This document shows, piece by piece, positions 52,170 through 62,198 of a DNA stretch of 64,000 bases (within the stretch, counting starts at the first letter, position 1; the number at the start of each line of letters is the position of its first letter). Where the stretch lies: contig CADACD010000003.1 of the NCBI GenBank assembly GCA_902786365.1, positions 1 through 64,000 of the forward strand. Reading direction: 5' to 3'. The stretch comes from an uncultured Lachnospiraceae bacterium (GTDB taxonomy: Bacteria; Bacillota; Clostridia; Lachnospirales; Lachnospiraceae). The notes under the pieces are model-generated. The model was given only the letters and a program-made list of their open reading frames with translations, did no database searches and had not been told where the DNA came from. A program made the translations under genes and the position numbers.

Positions 52170-54254
52170 ATGTATAAGACTTATAGTATGGAAATTGCCG
52201 GAAAGACCTTGAATGTTATCATAGGTAAAGTTGCAGCACAGGCAAATGGTGCAGTATTGATACAATATGGAGAAACAACAGTGCTTTCAACAGCGACAGC
52301 TTCGGATAAACCGAGAGATGGTATAGATTTCTTCCCACTTAGTGTTGAATATGAAGAAAAATTGTATGCAGTAGGTAAAATTCCGGGAGGATTTAATAAG
52401 AGAGAAGGTAAGGCGTCCGAAAATGCGATTTTAACATCGCGTGTTATTGACAGACCTATGAGACCATTGTTCCCGAAAGATTACAGAAATGATGTTACAC
52501 TTAATAATATGGTAATGGCAGTAGATCCACAGTGTCGACCGGAACTTGTTGCCATGCTTGGTGCAGCAATAGCGACAAGTATATCAGATATTCCTTTTGA
52601 TGGACCATGTGCTTCTACACAGGTTGGATTGATTGACGGAGAATTTGTTATCAACCCTTCTCAGGAACAGTGGAAGAATAGTGATTTGAACCTTACGGTT
52701 GCATCTACAAGCGAAAAAGTTATCATGATAGAGGCGGGCGCAAATGAGATTCCTGAAAGTAAAATGATAGAGGCAATTTATCTTGCACATGATGAGAACC
52801 AGAAGATTATTGAATTTATCAATCAGATTGTTTCAGAGGTTGGAAAACCGAAACATGAGTATACAAGCTGTGCCATACCACAGGAATTATTTGATGAAAT
52901 GAAAAAGATTGTGACTCCGCAGGAAATGGAAGTGGCAGTTTTTACAGATGAAAAACAAGTCAGAGAAGAAAATATCAAAGTGATTCAGGAAAAATTGGAA
53001 GAGGCGTTTGCAGATAATGAAGAGTGGCTTGGATTAATCGGCGAAGCATTATACCAGTATGAGAAAAAGACAGTAAGAAAGATGATATTAAAAGATCATA
53101 AACGTCCTGACGGCCGTGAGATAACACAGATAAGACCATTAGCGGCAGAGGTTGATATTATTCCTAGAGTACATGGAAGTGCCATGTTTACAAGAGGACA
53201 GACACAGATTTGTAATGTTTGTACACTTGCACCATTATCAGAAGCTCAGAAGATTGATGGATTAGATGAAAATGAGGTTTCAAAGAGATATATGCATCAC
53301 TATAACTTCCCGGCGTATTCTGTAGGTGAGACAAAGGTTTCAAGAGGTCCGGGACGTAGAGAAATAGGTCATGGAGCTTTGGCAGAAAGAGCACTTGTTC
53401 CTGTACTTCCTTCAATAGAAGAATTTCCGTATGCAATCCGTACAGTTTCAGAAACATTTGAATCAAATGGTTCTACATCAATGGCATCTACATGTTCATC
53501 ATGTATGTCCCTGATGGCAGCAGGTGTTCCAATTAAGAGAATGGTTGCCGGTATTTCGTGTGGTCTTGTGACAGGTGATACAGATGATGAGTTTATACTC
53601 CTTACAGATATTCAGGGACTTGAAGATTTCTTTGGAGATATGGATTTCAAGGTAACAGGTACAACAGAGGGTATTACGGCTATTCAGATGGATATCAAGA
53701 TTCATGGTCTTACAAGACCTATCGTGGAAGGCGCAATCGCAAGATGTAGGGAAGCAAGATTATTCATCATGGATACATGTATGAAGTCAGCCATAGCAGA
53801 ACCTAGAAAAGAAGTTGGAAAATATGCACCGAAGATTATTCAGATCCAGATTGATCCTGCGAAAATTGGTGATGTTGTTGGACAGAGAGGTAAGGTAATT
53901 AACACTATTATCGAGAGAACAGGTGTTAAGATTGACATCACGGATGAAGGTGCAGTATCAGTTTGCGGAGTCGATAAAGAGGGCATGGATGAAGCAGTCA
54001 ATATGATACAAATCATAGCATCAGATTTTGAGGAAGGAAAGACTTACGAAGGAACAGTTGTAAGCATTAAAGAATTTGGCGCATTTATTGAGTTTGCTCC
54101 GGGAAAAGAAGGAATGGTTCATATCTCAAAGATTTCTAAAGAGAGAATTAACAGAATAGAAGATGTTCTTACACTCGGAGATAAGGTAAAGGTTGTATGC
54201 CTTGGAAAAGATAAGATGGGAAGAATCAGCTTTGCAATGAAAGGTGTAAGATAG
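52170..54254 (+). CDS. pnp: Polyribonucleotide nucleotidyltransferase (PNPase)
   Basis: 694 residues. Two RNase PH-like cores are visible (QANGAVLIQYGETTVLSTATASDKPRDGIDFFPLSVEYEEKLYAVGKIPGGF and HGSAMFTRGQTQI.NVCTLAP), with an alpha-helical linker. The phosphate site is ETFESNGSTSMASTCSSCMSLMAAGVP. The KH domain (IDPAKIGDVVGQRGKVINTIIERT) and S1 domain (YEGTVVSIKEFGAFIEF.PGKEGMVHISKIS) end the protein. It degrades RNA from the 3' end. A folded leader suggests post-transcriptional control. Confidence 0.97.
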   Translation: MYKTYSMEIAGKTLNVIIGKVAAQANGAVLIQYGETTVLSTATASDKPRDGIDFFPLSVEYEEKLYAVGKIPGGFNKREGKASENAILTSRVIDRPMRPLFPKDYRNDVTLNNMVMAVDPQCRPELVAMLGAAIATSISDIPFDGPCASTQVGLIDGEFVINPSQEQWKNSDLNLTVASTSEKVIMIEAGANEIPESKMIEAIYLAHDENQKIIEFINQIVSEVGKPKHEYTSCAIPQELFDEMKKIVTPQEMEVAVFTDEKQVREENIKVIQEKLEEAFADNEEWLGLIGEALYQYEKKTVRKMILKDHKRPDGREITQIRPLAAEVDIIPRVHGSAMFTRGQTQICNVCTLAPLSEAQKIDGLDENEVSKRYMHHYNFPAYSVGETKVSRGPGRREIGHGALAERALVPVLPSIEEFPYAIRTVSETFESNGSTSMASTCSSCMSLMAAGVPIKRMVAGISCGLVTGDTDDEFILLTDIQGLEDFFGDMDFKVTGTTEGITAIQMDIKIHGLTRPIVEGAIARCREARLFIMDTCMKSAIAEPRKEVGKYAPKIIQIQIDPAKIGDVVGQRGKVINTIIERTGVKIDITDEGAVSVCGVDKEGMDEAVNMIQIIASDFEEGKTYEGTVVSIKEFGAFIEFAPGKEGMVHISKISKERINRIEDVLTLGDKVKVVCLGKDKMGRISFAMKGVR

Positions 54255-54337
54255 TCAGAAAAAAGCAAAAGGGTCACCTGATGATTGGTGAAAACATCAG
54301 TCAGTAACAGATTGATTCTTGATTACTTTAAGTGAAA

Positions 54338-54381
54338 GTGATTTTAATCCGATACAGGATTAAAATCACTTTTAAAATTTT
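54338..54381 (+). terminator. Rho-independent terminator behind pnp
   Basis: GTGATTTTAATCC (54338-54350), loop GATACA, and the perfect complement (54357-54369), followed by TTTTAAAATTTT. Confidence 0.8.
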
Positions 54382-54408
54382 AAATAGGCAATTTTGAGGA
54401 GGATTACT

Positions 54409-55179
54409 ATGCGATTCAGACCATGCATTGATATACATAATGGAAAAATAAAACAGATAGTTGGATCATCATTAAAAGATAAAAAAAATTTTGCTGCGGA
54501 AAACTTTGTTTCAGAAAAGGATAGTACTTATTATGCAAACCTATATAAGAAATATCATTTGAAAGGTGGGCATATCATAATGCTTAATTCCGTCAATTCA
54601 GAATTTTATGAACAGACAAAAAGGCAGGCAATTTTGGCGCTTGAAACCTACAAAGGCGGCATGCAGGTCGGAGGCGGTATCAATGATGAAAATGCGATGG
54701 AATTTATTGAGGCAGGAGCTTCACATGTCATTGTGACATCCTATGTGTTTAAGAATGGAATCATCAACTATGATAATCTGGCGAAAATAAGTGATGTTGT
54801 TGGAAAAGAGAAACTCGTTTTGGATCTGAGCTGTAGAAAGAAAGATGGTAAATATTATGTAGTCACAGACAGATGGCAGAACTTTACAAATGAGGTGGTT
54901 GATTTTGACATTTTGGATAAACTTGAAAAATATTGTGATGAGTTTCTGATACATGCAGTTGATGTTGAGGGGAAAAATTCCGGTATTGATGAGGAACTTG
55001 TAAGAATATTAGGGGCATGGGCAAAAATTCCTCTAACATATGCAGGGGGAATCAGCTCTGAAAATGATATCAAAAAATTGATGAAGTACAGTAATTCGAA
55101 GATTGATTTTACGATTGGAAGTGCACTTGATATTTTTGGTGGAAATTTAAGTTTTGAGCAAATTGCATTGAGATGGTAA
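54409..55179 (+). CDS. hisA: Phosphoribosylformimino-AICAR ribotide isomerase, eukaryotic-type HisA
   Basis: 256 residues. ATG 54409 follows GAGGAGG (54396-54402). The barrel starts FRPCIDIHNGKIKQIVGSSL, continues with LYKKYHLKGGHIIMLNSVNSEF, GGMQVGGGINDENAMEFIEAGASHVIVTSYVF, then LVLDLSCRKKDGKYYVVTDRWQ and LTYAGGISSENDIKKL. The catalytic Asp pair is D9-equivalent (PCIDIH) and the Asp in HAVDVEGK. The extended KGGHII and DRWQ pattern matches the plant/fungal subgroup rather than bacterial HisA. It lies alone, without other his genes. A single-enzyme backup or transfer is possible. Confidence 0.8.
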   Translation: MRFRPCIDIHNGKIKQIVGSSLKDKKNFAAENFVSEKDSTYYANLYKKYHLKGGHIIMLNSVNSEFYEQTKRQAILALETYKGGMQVGGGINDENAMEFIEAGASHVIVTSYVFKNGIINYDNLAKISDVVGKEKLVLDLSCRKKDGKYYVVTDRWQNFTNEVVDFDILDKLEKYCDEFLIHAVDVEGKNSGIDEELVRILGAWAKIPLTYAGGISSENDIKKLMKYSNSKIDFTIGSALDIFGGNLSFEQIALRW

Positions 55180-55323
55180 AAAAAATGTCGAATTATACAA
55201 AATAAACAAGAAAAAAGAAAGAAAGAGTGAAGAGGAATTGACTAAAAGTATAAATATTTACCAATAAACAGCTATCTAAATTATGCAAAATGCACAAACA
55301 ATTTAATAAGATGTTATTAAATC

Positions 55324-55352
55324 TTGCAAAAAATGAATATTTGTGATAATAT
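55324..55352 (+). promoter_or_regulatory. Extended -10 promoter of the maltodextrin operon
   Basis: TTGCAA (55324-55329) and TAATAT (55347-55352) are 17 bases apart, and TG precedes the -10. A partial palindrome (GAAAC..GTTTC, near 55382-55402) lies downstream and might bind a LacI-type regulator, though the match is weak. Confidence 0.5.
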
Positions 55353-55452
55353 CTAAACAGTTATTGGAGTTTGTTGTGCGTGAAACGACATATCCGGTTT
55401 CTATACAATTTACATTTATTATTTTTTTTATAAGAAGGAGAGATGACATAAC

Positions 55453-56844
55453 ATGAGAAAAAAAATATTGAGTGTTGCACTTTGTGTGGCTATGGCCGCA
55501 ACAGCATTGGTAGGATGTGGATCTAAGGATGATACAAGTAGTGATAGTGACAGTTCAAAAGGAAGTTCGTCAGACAAAAGTGCTGATGCATCATCAGGAA
55601 AGGTATATTTCCTTAACTTCAAACCTGAGATAAGTGATGCTTATGAAACATTGATGAAAGCATTTACAGAGGAGACAGGTATTGAAGCAAAAGTTGTAAC
55701 AGCAGCAGCAAACCAGTATGAGACAACTCTTAAAGTTGAGATGGCTAAGTCTGATGCACCTACACTTTTCACAGTGAATGGTCCTGTTGGATATAATACA
55801 TGGAAAGATTACTGTGCTGATATGTCAGATACAGAATTCTATGACATGCTTTTGGACAAAGACAGTGTTATAGCTGAAGGTGATGGTGTATATGGTATTC
55901 CACTTATGCAGGAAACATATGGACTTATCTGTAACAAGAAGATTTTTGCTAAATATTTTGAGTTGGACGGAATTGCTGATACAGGATGCTCTTCAATTGA
56001 GGATATCAACACTTTTGAAAAATTAAAGGCAGTTGTAGAAGATATGCAGGCACATAAAGATGACCTTGAAATTAACGGTGTATTTTCAGAAGCAACAGTT
56101 GGTTCAGGTGAAGATTGGAGAATGACAAACCACTTATTCTGTTTACCATTGTACTATGAATACAAAGACAGAGGCATTTCAGATGCAGAAGAGCTTGAGT
56201 TCTCATATAATGAGCAGTACAAGAATATCTTTGATTTATATATCAATAATGCTACTGTACCAAAGGCTGATGCAGGTCAGGGTAAAGTTGATGACTCTAT
56301 GGTTGAATTCGCAAAAGGTCAAGCAGCTATTGCACAGAATGGTACATGGGCTTGGGGACAGATTACAGGTACAGATGGTAATATCATTGAAGAGGATGAC
56401 ATTTACTACATGCCAATCTATATCGGTGCAGAAGGTGAAGAGAAACAGGGATTATGTACAGGTACAGAGAACTTCGTATGTATCAATTCTACAGCTTCAG
56501 AAGAAGATCAGGCAGCTTCAGCAGAATTCCTTAAATGGTTATATACATCAGAGACAGGAACAAAGTTTGTTACTGAAAACTATGGTGTAGCAGGATTTGA
56601 AGGATTTGATAACTCAGCAGCAGCAGATGCTAATCCACTTGTTAAATTAGCAATTGAAGATGCAGAGAACCCAGATACATATACAATCACTTGGGTAACA
56701 ACAACAACACCTAGCCAGGTTTGGAAAGATGAGTTGGGTGATAATTTAAAGAAATATGCTGAAGGAAGCATTGAATGGGATAAATTAGTCAGTGATGCAA
56801 CAGCAAAATGGGCTTCTGAGAAAGCAGCAGCAAGTGAAGAGTAA
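55453..56844 (+). CDS. malE: Maltodextrin-type ABC transporter substrate-binding lipoprotein
   Basis: 463 residues. ATG 55453 follows AGAAGGAGAG. A lipoprotein signal ends in the lipobox ALVGCGS (Cys22), followed by a Ser/Asp-rich linker. The rest is a cluster 1 solute-binding protein (YETLMKAFTEETGIEAKVVTAAANQYETTLKVEMAKSDAPTLFTVNGP, FAKGQAAIAQNGTWAWGQI, SEFLKWLYTSETGTKFV). It delivers sugars to the permeases that follow. Substrate specificity for maltodextrin is inferred from malQ downstream. Confidence 0.92.
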   Translation: MRKKILSVALCVAMAATALVGCGSKDDTSSDSDSSKGSSSDKSADASSGKVYFLNFKPEISDAYETLMKAFTEETGIEAKVVTAAANQYETTLKVEMAKSDAPTLFTVNGPVGYNTWKDYCADMSDTEFYDMLLDKDSVIAEGDGVYGIPLMQETYGLICNKKIFAKYFELDGIADTGCSSIEDINTFEKLKAVVEDMQAHKDDLEINGVFSEATVGSGEDWRMTNHLFCLPLYYEYKDRGISDAEELEFSYNEQYKNIFDLYINNATVPKADAGQGKVDDSMVEFAKGQAAIAQNGTWAWGQITGTDGNIIEEDDIYYMPIYIGAEGEEKQGLCTGTENFVCINSTASEEDQAASAEFLKWLYTSETGTKFVTENYGVAGFEGFDNSAAADANPLVKLAIEDAENPDTYTITWVTTTTPSQVWKDELGDNLKKYAEGSIEWDKLVSDATAKWASEKAAASEE

Positions 56845-56889
56845 TTTTCAGTAATATTTCTGAAAGAAAACAATAAATGCATTAAAATG

Positions 56890-56927
56890 TTCTGTCACTG
56901 TATCTTTATTGCATTACAGTGGCAGAA
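56890..56927 (+). repeat. Inverted repeat behind malE
   Basis: TTCTGTCACTGTA (56890-56902) pairs with TACAGTGGCAGAA (56915-56927), 13 bp with one G-U pair. It may stabilise the upstream part of the message. Confidence 0.6.
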
Positions 56928-56949
56928 CAGTAATAAAGGCAACTAAGAG

Positions 56950-56988
56950 GTGAGAGAGGTTCTATTAGCCTTTTCTCACTATTTTTTT
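56950..56988 (+). terminator. Intra-operon terminator between malE and malF
   Basis: GTGAGA (56950-56955) and neighbouring bases pair with TCTCAC (56974-56979), followed by ATTTTTTT. This would lower permease expression relative to the binding protein, as is common in such operons. Confidence 0.65.
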
Positions 56989-57011
56989 AGAGGTTGATTA
57001 GGAGATGGATC

Positions 57012-57869
57012 ATGAATAATAAAACGTTAAAAAAATACTTTCCGATATTTGTTCTGCCAACTTTAATTGCTTTTATAATTGCTTTTGTTATTCCATTTTT
57101 TATGGGAATCTATTTGTCATTTTGCAAATTTACTACGATAACAGATGCAGAGTGGGTAGGAGTAAAAAACTATATTTATATTTTTAAGCAGGATGAAGTA
57201 TTCTTTATGGCAATGAAAAGAACTGTAAAATTTACAATTCTCTCGGTTATTATTATTAATCTGGGCGCATTTGCACTTGCTTTATTATTAACAAAGAAAT
57301 TACATGGAACAAATATTTTTAGAACAATATTCTTTATGCCTAACTTGATAGGTGGTATTGTATTAGGTTATATCTGGAAAGAGACTCTTGATACAATTAC
57401 AAGAAAATTATTTGGATATGCATTTACGTATTCAGGAAAGAACTATGGGTTCTGGGGGCTTTTGGTAGTGGTGACGTGGCAATTGATGGGGTATATGATG
57501 ATAATTTATATAGCCGGAATTCAAAATATACCGGAGGACGTTGTGGAAGCGGCACGAATAGATGGAGCGACACCTGCCCAGATTCTTTTCAAAATCACAA
57601 TTCCACTTGTTATGCCGTCAATCACAATATGCTTGTTCCTTACAATGTCGAACTCATTTAAGTTATATGATCAGAACTATGCATTAAATGGTAATTCTAA
57701 AGATACAAGACTTTTAGCACTTGATATTTATGAAACTATTTTTGGCGGAAATTCCAGTACATATTCTGAAGGGCGTGGACAGGCGAAAGCGGTCATATTC
57801 TTTTTGATTGTTGCGTTGATTACGTTTGTACAGCTTAGATTAACAAGGTCTAAGGAGGTAGAGTCATAA
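57012..57869 (+). CDS. malF: Maltodextrin-type ABC permease MalF
   Basis: 285 residues. ATG 57012 follows GGAG (57001-57004). About six membrane segments are visible. The EAA loop with the conserved Gly is in VEAARIDGATPAQILFKITIPLVMPSI. N-terminal TMs are at FVLPTLIAFIIAFVIPFFMGIYL. It forms the membrane channel with MalG. Its stop overlaps the next start by one base (TAATG), so both are translated together. Confidence 0.92.
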   Translation: MNNKTLKKYFPIFVLPTLIAFIIAFVIPFFMGIYLSFCKFTTITDAEWVGVKNYIYIFKQDEVFFMAMKRTVKFTILSVIIINLGAFALALLLTKKLHGTNIFRTIFFMPNLIGGIVLGYIWKETLDTITRKLFGYAFTYSGKNYGFWGLLVVVTWQLMGYMMIIYIAGIQNIPEDVVEAARIDGATPAQILFKITIPLVMPSITICLFLTMSNSFKLYDQNYALNGNSKDTRLLALDIYETIFGGNSSTYSEGRGQAKAVIFFLIVALITFVQLRLTRSKEVES

Positions 57870-58816
57870 TGAATGATAATGAAAGAGAACAGATTGAAAA
57901 ATTAAAGGCAGAAGAAAGTCAATATGAAGGAAAAAGAGAAGTTGGAGAAATTGTAGAGAAAAGATTTGGTGCACGTGCATCAAAGCTGATAGCAGACTCC
58001 GTAGCAGTTATCATTCTTACATTATTAGCAGTAGCATTTATGATACCGATTGCAGCAGTTGTGATGAACTCTTTTAAAACGAAATCTGCACTGCCTGCCG
58101 GAAAAGGAAAGGCGTTTGAACTGATTAATAAAGATACTTACAATGGGTTAAATAACTATAAAGATGGTATGAAGGCAGTTGGAATGACATCTGCGATTAA
58201 GAATTCATTCCTGATTACAATTATAGCTGTTATTGTACTTATATTCCTTACATCCATGACGGCTTGGTATCTTGTAAGAGTAAAAACAAAAATGACTAGT
58301 GTTATCTATTATGGATTTGTATTTTCTATGATAGTGCCGTTCCAGATGGTCATGTGTTCTATGTCATTACTTTCCTACAATTTAGGTCTGGCAACAATTG
58401 AGGGACTTGTTTTACTTTATGTTGGTTTCGGAGCCGGAATGTGTGTGTTCATGTTTAGTGGATTTGTCAAGTCGATACCTTTAGAAATTGAAGAGGCAGC
58501 GATGATTGACGGTTGTAACCCTATACAGACATATTTCAGAGTTGTGCTTCCGATGTTAAAGCCAATTATGGTAACAGTTGCCATACTTGAGACTATGTGG
58601 ATTTGGAACGATTACCTTCTTCCGAAGCTTACATTACCAACTGATATCAAAACAATCCCAATTGCAATTGAAGCATGTACCGGATCGCATGGTGTTACAG
58701 AGATTGGATGGCTGATGGCAATGCTTGTTATTGCAATCATCCCTATCGTAATATTCTATCTGGCTTGCCAGAAGCATATTATCAGAGGTGTTGCAGCAGG
58801 TGCGGTTAAAGGATAA
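57869..58816 (+). CDS. malG: Maltodextrin-type ABC permease MalG
   Basis: 315 residues. A charged N-terminus (about 1-40) precedes the first membrane helix (about 45-65). The EAA motif is IEEAAMIDGCNPIQTYFRVVLPMLKPI. Final residues GVAAGAVKG are typical of the MalG end. No ATPase is encoded nearby, so a shared MsmX-type ATPase elsewhere is expected. Confidence 0.92.
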   Translation: MNDNEREQIEKLKAEESQYEGKREVGEIVEKRFGARASKLIADSVAVIILTLLAVAFMIPIAAVVMNSFKTKSALPAGKGKAFELINKDTYNGLNNYKDGMKAVGMTSAIKNSFLITIIAVIVLIFLTSMTAWYLVRVKTKMTSVIYYGFVFSMIVPFQMVMCSMSLLSYNLGLATIEGLVLLYVGFGAGMCVFMFSGFVKSIPLEIEEAAMIDGCNPIQTYFRVVLPMLKPIMVTVAILETMWIWNDYLLPKLTLPTDIKTIPIAIEACTGSHGVTEIGWLMAMLVIAIIPIVIFYLACQKHIIRGVAAGAVKG

Positions 58817-58960
58817 TTGAACAATATATGGAATAAATGAATTTTACATTGAGCAATACAGATATGAAAAATAAAGAAAGGACAAATACATATTTCCTTT
58901 TACATTTATTAGGACTTATCAATGCGTTTTTGCAGATGTTAAATTTATAAATAAATGATA

Positions 58961-59029
58961 AAAGAACAAAGTGGCATTAAAGTGTGTTGATATATTATTA
59001 ACCAAATGCACTTTGTTCTTTGTTATAAT
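58961..59029 (+). promoter_or_regulatory. Hairpin and extended -10 promoter before malQ
   Basis: AAAGAACAAAGTGGCATT (58961-58978) pairs with AATGCACTTTGTTCTTT (59005-59021), one base bulged. Directly behind it TGtTATAAT (59021-59029) forms an extended -10. A hairpin that ends at the promoter could be a terminator of malG, an operator, or both; no -35 is obvious. Confidence 0.5.
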
Positions 59030-59054
59030 GAGGAAAATATGTAGGGTATCAAGA

Positions 59055-60533
59055 ATGAGAAGTGCCGGTGTTTTATTACCTGTTGCCAGTCTTCCGTCAA
59101 AATATGGAATAGGTTGTTTTTCTAAAGAGGCGTATGAGTTGATTGATGAACTAAAAAAAGCCCGTCAGTCATATTGGCAGATTTTACCTTTGGGACCTAC
59201 GAGTTTTGGAGATTCACCGTACCAGTCATTTTCAACTTTTGCAGGAAATCCTTATTTTATTGATTTAGAGAGGTTGATTGAAGAAGGATTGATTACAAAA
59301 GAAGAATGTGATGAATGCGATTTTGGAGATAATGACAGATATGTAGATTATGAAAAAATATATCATTCAAGATTTGGAGTTTTGTGGATTGCATTTGAAA
59401 ACTTTGATTTGGAAAATGAAGACTACAGGAAGTTTGTAAAAGATAATAAAGAGTGGCTTGAAGACTATGCATTGTATATGGCAGTGAAAGATTCGTATGA
59501 AGGTCTTATGTGGACCAAATGGGATGAAGATATAAAATTAAGACAGAAAGAAGCAATCGAGAGATATTCAGAAGAACTGTCGGAAGACATTGAATTTTAT
59601 CGATTTATCCAATATGAGTTTTATATTCAATGGAAAGAGCTAAAGGAATATGCAAACCAAAATGGAATTAAGATCATCGGAGATATTCCAATCTATGTGG
59701 CATTTGACAGTGCAGACTGTTGGTCGTCACCGGAATTATTCCAGTTTGATGATAAAAATCAGCCCAAAGCAGTTGCAGGTTGTCCGCCTGATGCGTTTGC
59801 AGCAACAGGACAGCTTTGGGGTAATCCGTTATATGACTGGGAATATCACAAAAAAACTAATTATGAATGGTGGAAAAAAAGGGTTGCATATAGTTTTAAA
59901 CTGTATGATGTAGTAAGAATTGACCATTTCAGAGGATTTGATGAATATTACTCAATACCTTATGGGGATGAGACAGCAGAGAATGGTCATTGGGAAAAAG
60001 GACCGGGAATAGATTTATTTAATTCACTTACAAATGAGTTAGGCAAGCTTGATATTATTGCGGAGGATTTGGGATATCTGACTGACAGTGTTGTTAAACT
60101 TGTTAAAGATACAGGATATCCGGGCATGAAGATTATGCAGTTTGCATTTGATTCAAGAGAAGAGAGTAATTACCTGCCTCATACTTATGATAAAAACTGT
60201 GTGGTATATACAGGAACACACGATAATGATACTATTCAGGGTTGGTATTCGACAATATCGAAAGCGGATCGTGATTTTTCAAAGAAATATCTGAACAATG
60301 CGGGAACTAAAAGAAAAGATATCCATTTCGATTATATAAGGGCAACATTAGCTTCTGTTGCTAATTTGGCAATCATTCCAATCCAAGATTATTTAGGATT
60401 TGGTTCGGAAGCCAGAATAAATGTTCCGTCTACTCTTGGAACGAATTGGAAATGGAGATTATTACAAGGTGATATAAATGAAGAACTTCTTGATAGGGTG
60501 GCTGAGTTGACAAAAATTTATGAAAGATGTTAA
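59055..60533 (+). CDS. malQ: 4-alpha-glucanotransferase (amylomaltase)
   Basis: 492 residues, normal for GH77. ATG 59055 is chosen because the family starts RSAGVLLPVASLPSKYGIGCFS; the frame extends to 58971 over the hairpin. The active-site Asp (nucleophile) is in VVRIDHFRGF, the Glu in IIAEDLGYL and the Asp in TGTHDNDTIQGWY. It transfers glucan chains between maltodextrins in the cytoplasm. It lies behind the importer, so the set forms a maltodextrin uptake and processing pathway. Confidence 0.95.
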   Translation: MRSAGVLLPVASLPSKYGIGCFSKEAYELIDELKKARQSYWQILPLGPTSFGDSPYQSFSTFAGNPYFIDLERLIEEGLITKEECDECDFGDNDRYVDYEKIYHSRFGVLWIAFENFDLENEDYRKFVKDNKEWLEDYALYMAVKDSYEGLMWTKWDEDIKLRQKEAIERYSEELSEDIEFYRFIQYEFYIQWKELKEYANQNGIKIIGDIPIYVAFDSADCWSSPELFQFDDKNQPKAVAGCPPDAFAATGQLWGNPLYDWEYHKKTNYEWWKKRVAYSFKLYDVVRIDHFRGFDEYYSIPYGDETAENGHWEKGPGIDLFNSLTNELGKLDIIAEDLGYLTDSVVKLVKDTGYPGMKIMQFAFDSREESNYLPHTYDKNCVVYTGTHDNDTIQGWYSTISKADRDFSKKYLNNAGTKRKDIHFDYIRATLASVANLAIIPIQDYLGFGSEARINVPSTLGTNWKWRLLQGDINEELLDRVAELTKIYERC

Positions 60534-60555
60534 GAACTAGGAGGTTTTTCAGAAC

Positions 60556-62184
60556 ATGGGATATGTAGCTGAATATAAAGAGAAATTTAGATGTCTGGTT
60601 GAAATTCAGGAAAAATATGGTATTGACTCAAAAGAATCTGTGGAATTACTGGAAAGTATTGATTCGTACAGAGTCAATACACCGGTAGTGGGTAATTTCA
60701 GTACAGGTAAGAGTTCCATGATTAATGCAATCATAGGAAAACCACTGCTAAGTGTTGAAATTACGCCTGAAACTGCTGTGCCGACAGAAATTTATTATGG
60801 GAATAACAAGGTATATCAATATGACAAAAATGGAGTAGCGGAGAGAAAGATAGAAGAACTGCCACTAAAAGGACTTACTATACAGACTACAGATCTTGTC
60901 AAAATAGAATATGATAACGAATTTTTAGAAGAAATTAAGACAGTTAATATTGTGGATTTGCCGGGATTTGATACAAATTTTGAACTTCATAACAGGGCAA
61001 TAGACCAATATCTTCCGAACAGTCTTGCCTATCTTCTCGTTGTATCATCCGATGAACCTGTCCTTAAAGAAAGTATTTCTGAATTTTTAAAAGAATTGAA
61101 AGTATATAATATGCCTGTTTATGTTGTTATTACAAAATGTAACAGACTTGATGATGAGGAATTGGAAGAATGTAAACAGCTTTTGAAAAAACTTGTCGGA
61201 AAGATCATTGAGAGAGATGATGTAAAGGTAGCATGTGTTGATTCCTATGGAAATGTGAAAGTTGATGATTTAAAAGAAATTTTAAGGGAGATACAGAGCC
61301 AGACAGGACGAATTTTTGTGAACAAATATTCAAAAGCATTAAGAGCTGCGTCTATGCTTACAGAGGTATATCTTGTTGAGAGAATCGATAAAGCATGTCT
61401 TTCAACATCAAGACTTGAACAGGAACAAGAAAAAGTCGAGAAAAAAATGCAGGCATTATCAGTTGACATAGATAAAGAGAAGACGAATTTTGACAGGCAG
61501 GCAAAGGTATGTATTAATACAATACGCGACAGAATAAAACTTGATCTGGAAGCAACACTCCCGACAATCAGTGCAATGCTAGAAAATGGCAATGACATTA
61601 CAGAGAAGATTAATACTGTTGTAAGGCGTTCGGTAAGAATTGGAATTAATACAGAATTTGAACCAAAACTGAAAAAATATGTGGAACATATATCTGAAAT
61701 GATTGTGATAGAATTTCCGAAGAATGAGCTTATTGTCAGCAATCTGGGAGATGTACTTAAGCCAAATGTGGTGGATGGTGTGGCGAAGACTGCTTTGCCG
61801 GTCGTTTTGGCAGGAATAGGTTTTACACTTGCCCCATTAGCGGCAGTAGTAGGCGGTATGGTCGGTGTTGCAGCAGATATTATTCACAATATCTCTAATA
61901 ACAAGAAAAGACAGAAAGAAGTGGATAAAGCAGCGAAAGCGATTATTACTGAGGTAACAAAACAGACGATAGCCAGTATAGAAAATGAGATAACAAGATA
62001 TATAGAAAATATCAATCAGAAAATTGAAAAAGATGTATTAAAACAGAAAGCAATCCTTGAGAAATCTCTTGCAGATATTAAGATAGATATAAGTATCGAG
62101 GAAAATAATCGTTCAAAAGATATTGAAGATTTGGAAAGAGATTTGTCTGTTATCAAAACATTTCGAAATGATAACTTAGCATAG
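60556..62184 (+). CDS. Dynamin-like GTPase, first of a tandem pair
   Basis: 542 residues. ATG 60556 follows TAGGAGG. The GTPase domain has G1 GNFSTGKSS (residues 46-54), G2 TPETAVPTEIYYG, G3 IVDLPGFDT (about 132-140) and G4 VITKCNRLD (about 191-199). A long helical stalk follows. A hydrophobic hairpin-like region (about 412-447, VAKTALPVVLAGIGFTLAPLAAVVGGMVGVAADII) could insert in the membrane. This is the pattern of bacterial dynamin-like proteins that remodel membranes. It is 14 bases before a second dynamin-like gene, as in known tandem or heteromeric pairs. Function here is unknown. Confidence 0.85.
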   Translation: MGYVAEYKEKFRCLVEIQEKYGIDSKESVELLESIDSYRVNTPVVGNFSTGKSSMINAIIGKPLLSVEITPETAVPTEIYYGNNKVYQYDKNGVAERKIEELPLKGLTIQTTDLVKIEYDNEFLEEIKTVNIVDLPGFDTNFELHNRAIDQYLPNSLAYLLVVSSDEPVLKESISEFLKELKVYNMPVYVVITKCNRLDDEELEECKQLLKKLVGKIIERDDVKVACVDSYGNVKVDDLKEILREIQSQTGRIFVNKYSKALRAASMLTEVYLVERIDKACLSTSRLEQEQEKVEKKMQALSVDIDKEKTNFDRQAKVCINTIRDRIKLDLEATLPTISAMLENGNDITEKINTVVRRSVRIGINTEFEPKLKKYVEHISEMIVIEFPKNELIVSNLGDVLKPNVVDGVAKTALPVVLAGIGFTLAPLAAVVGGMVGVAADIIHNISNNKKRQKEVDKAAKAIITEVTKQTIASIENEITRYIENINQKIEKDVLKQKAILEKSLADIKIDISIEENNRSKDIEDLERDLSVIKTFRNDNLA

Positions 62185-62198
62185 GAGGTTAGTCTGAT

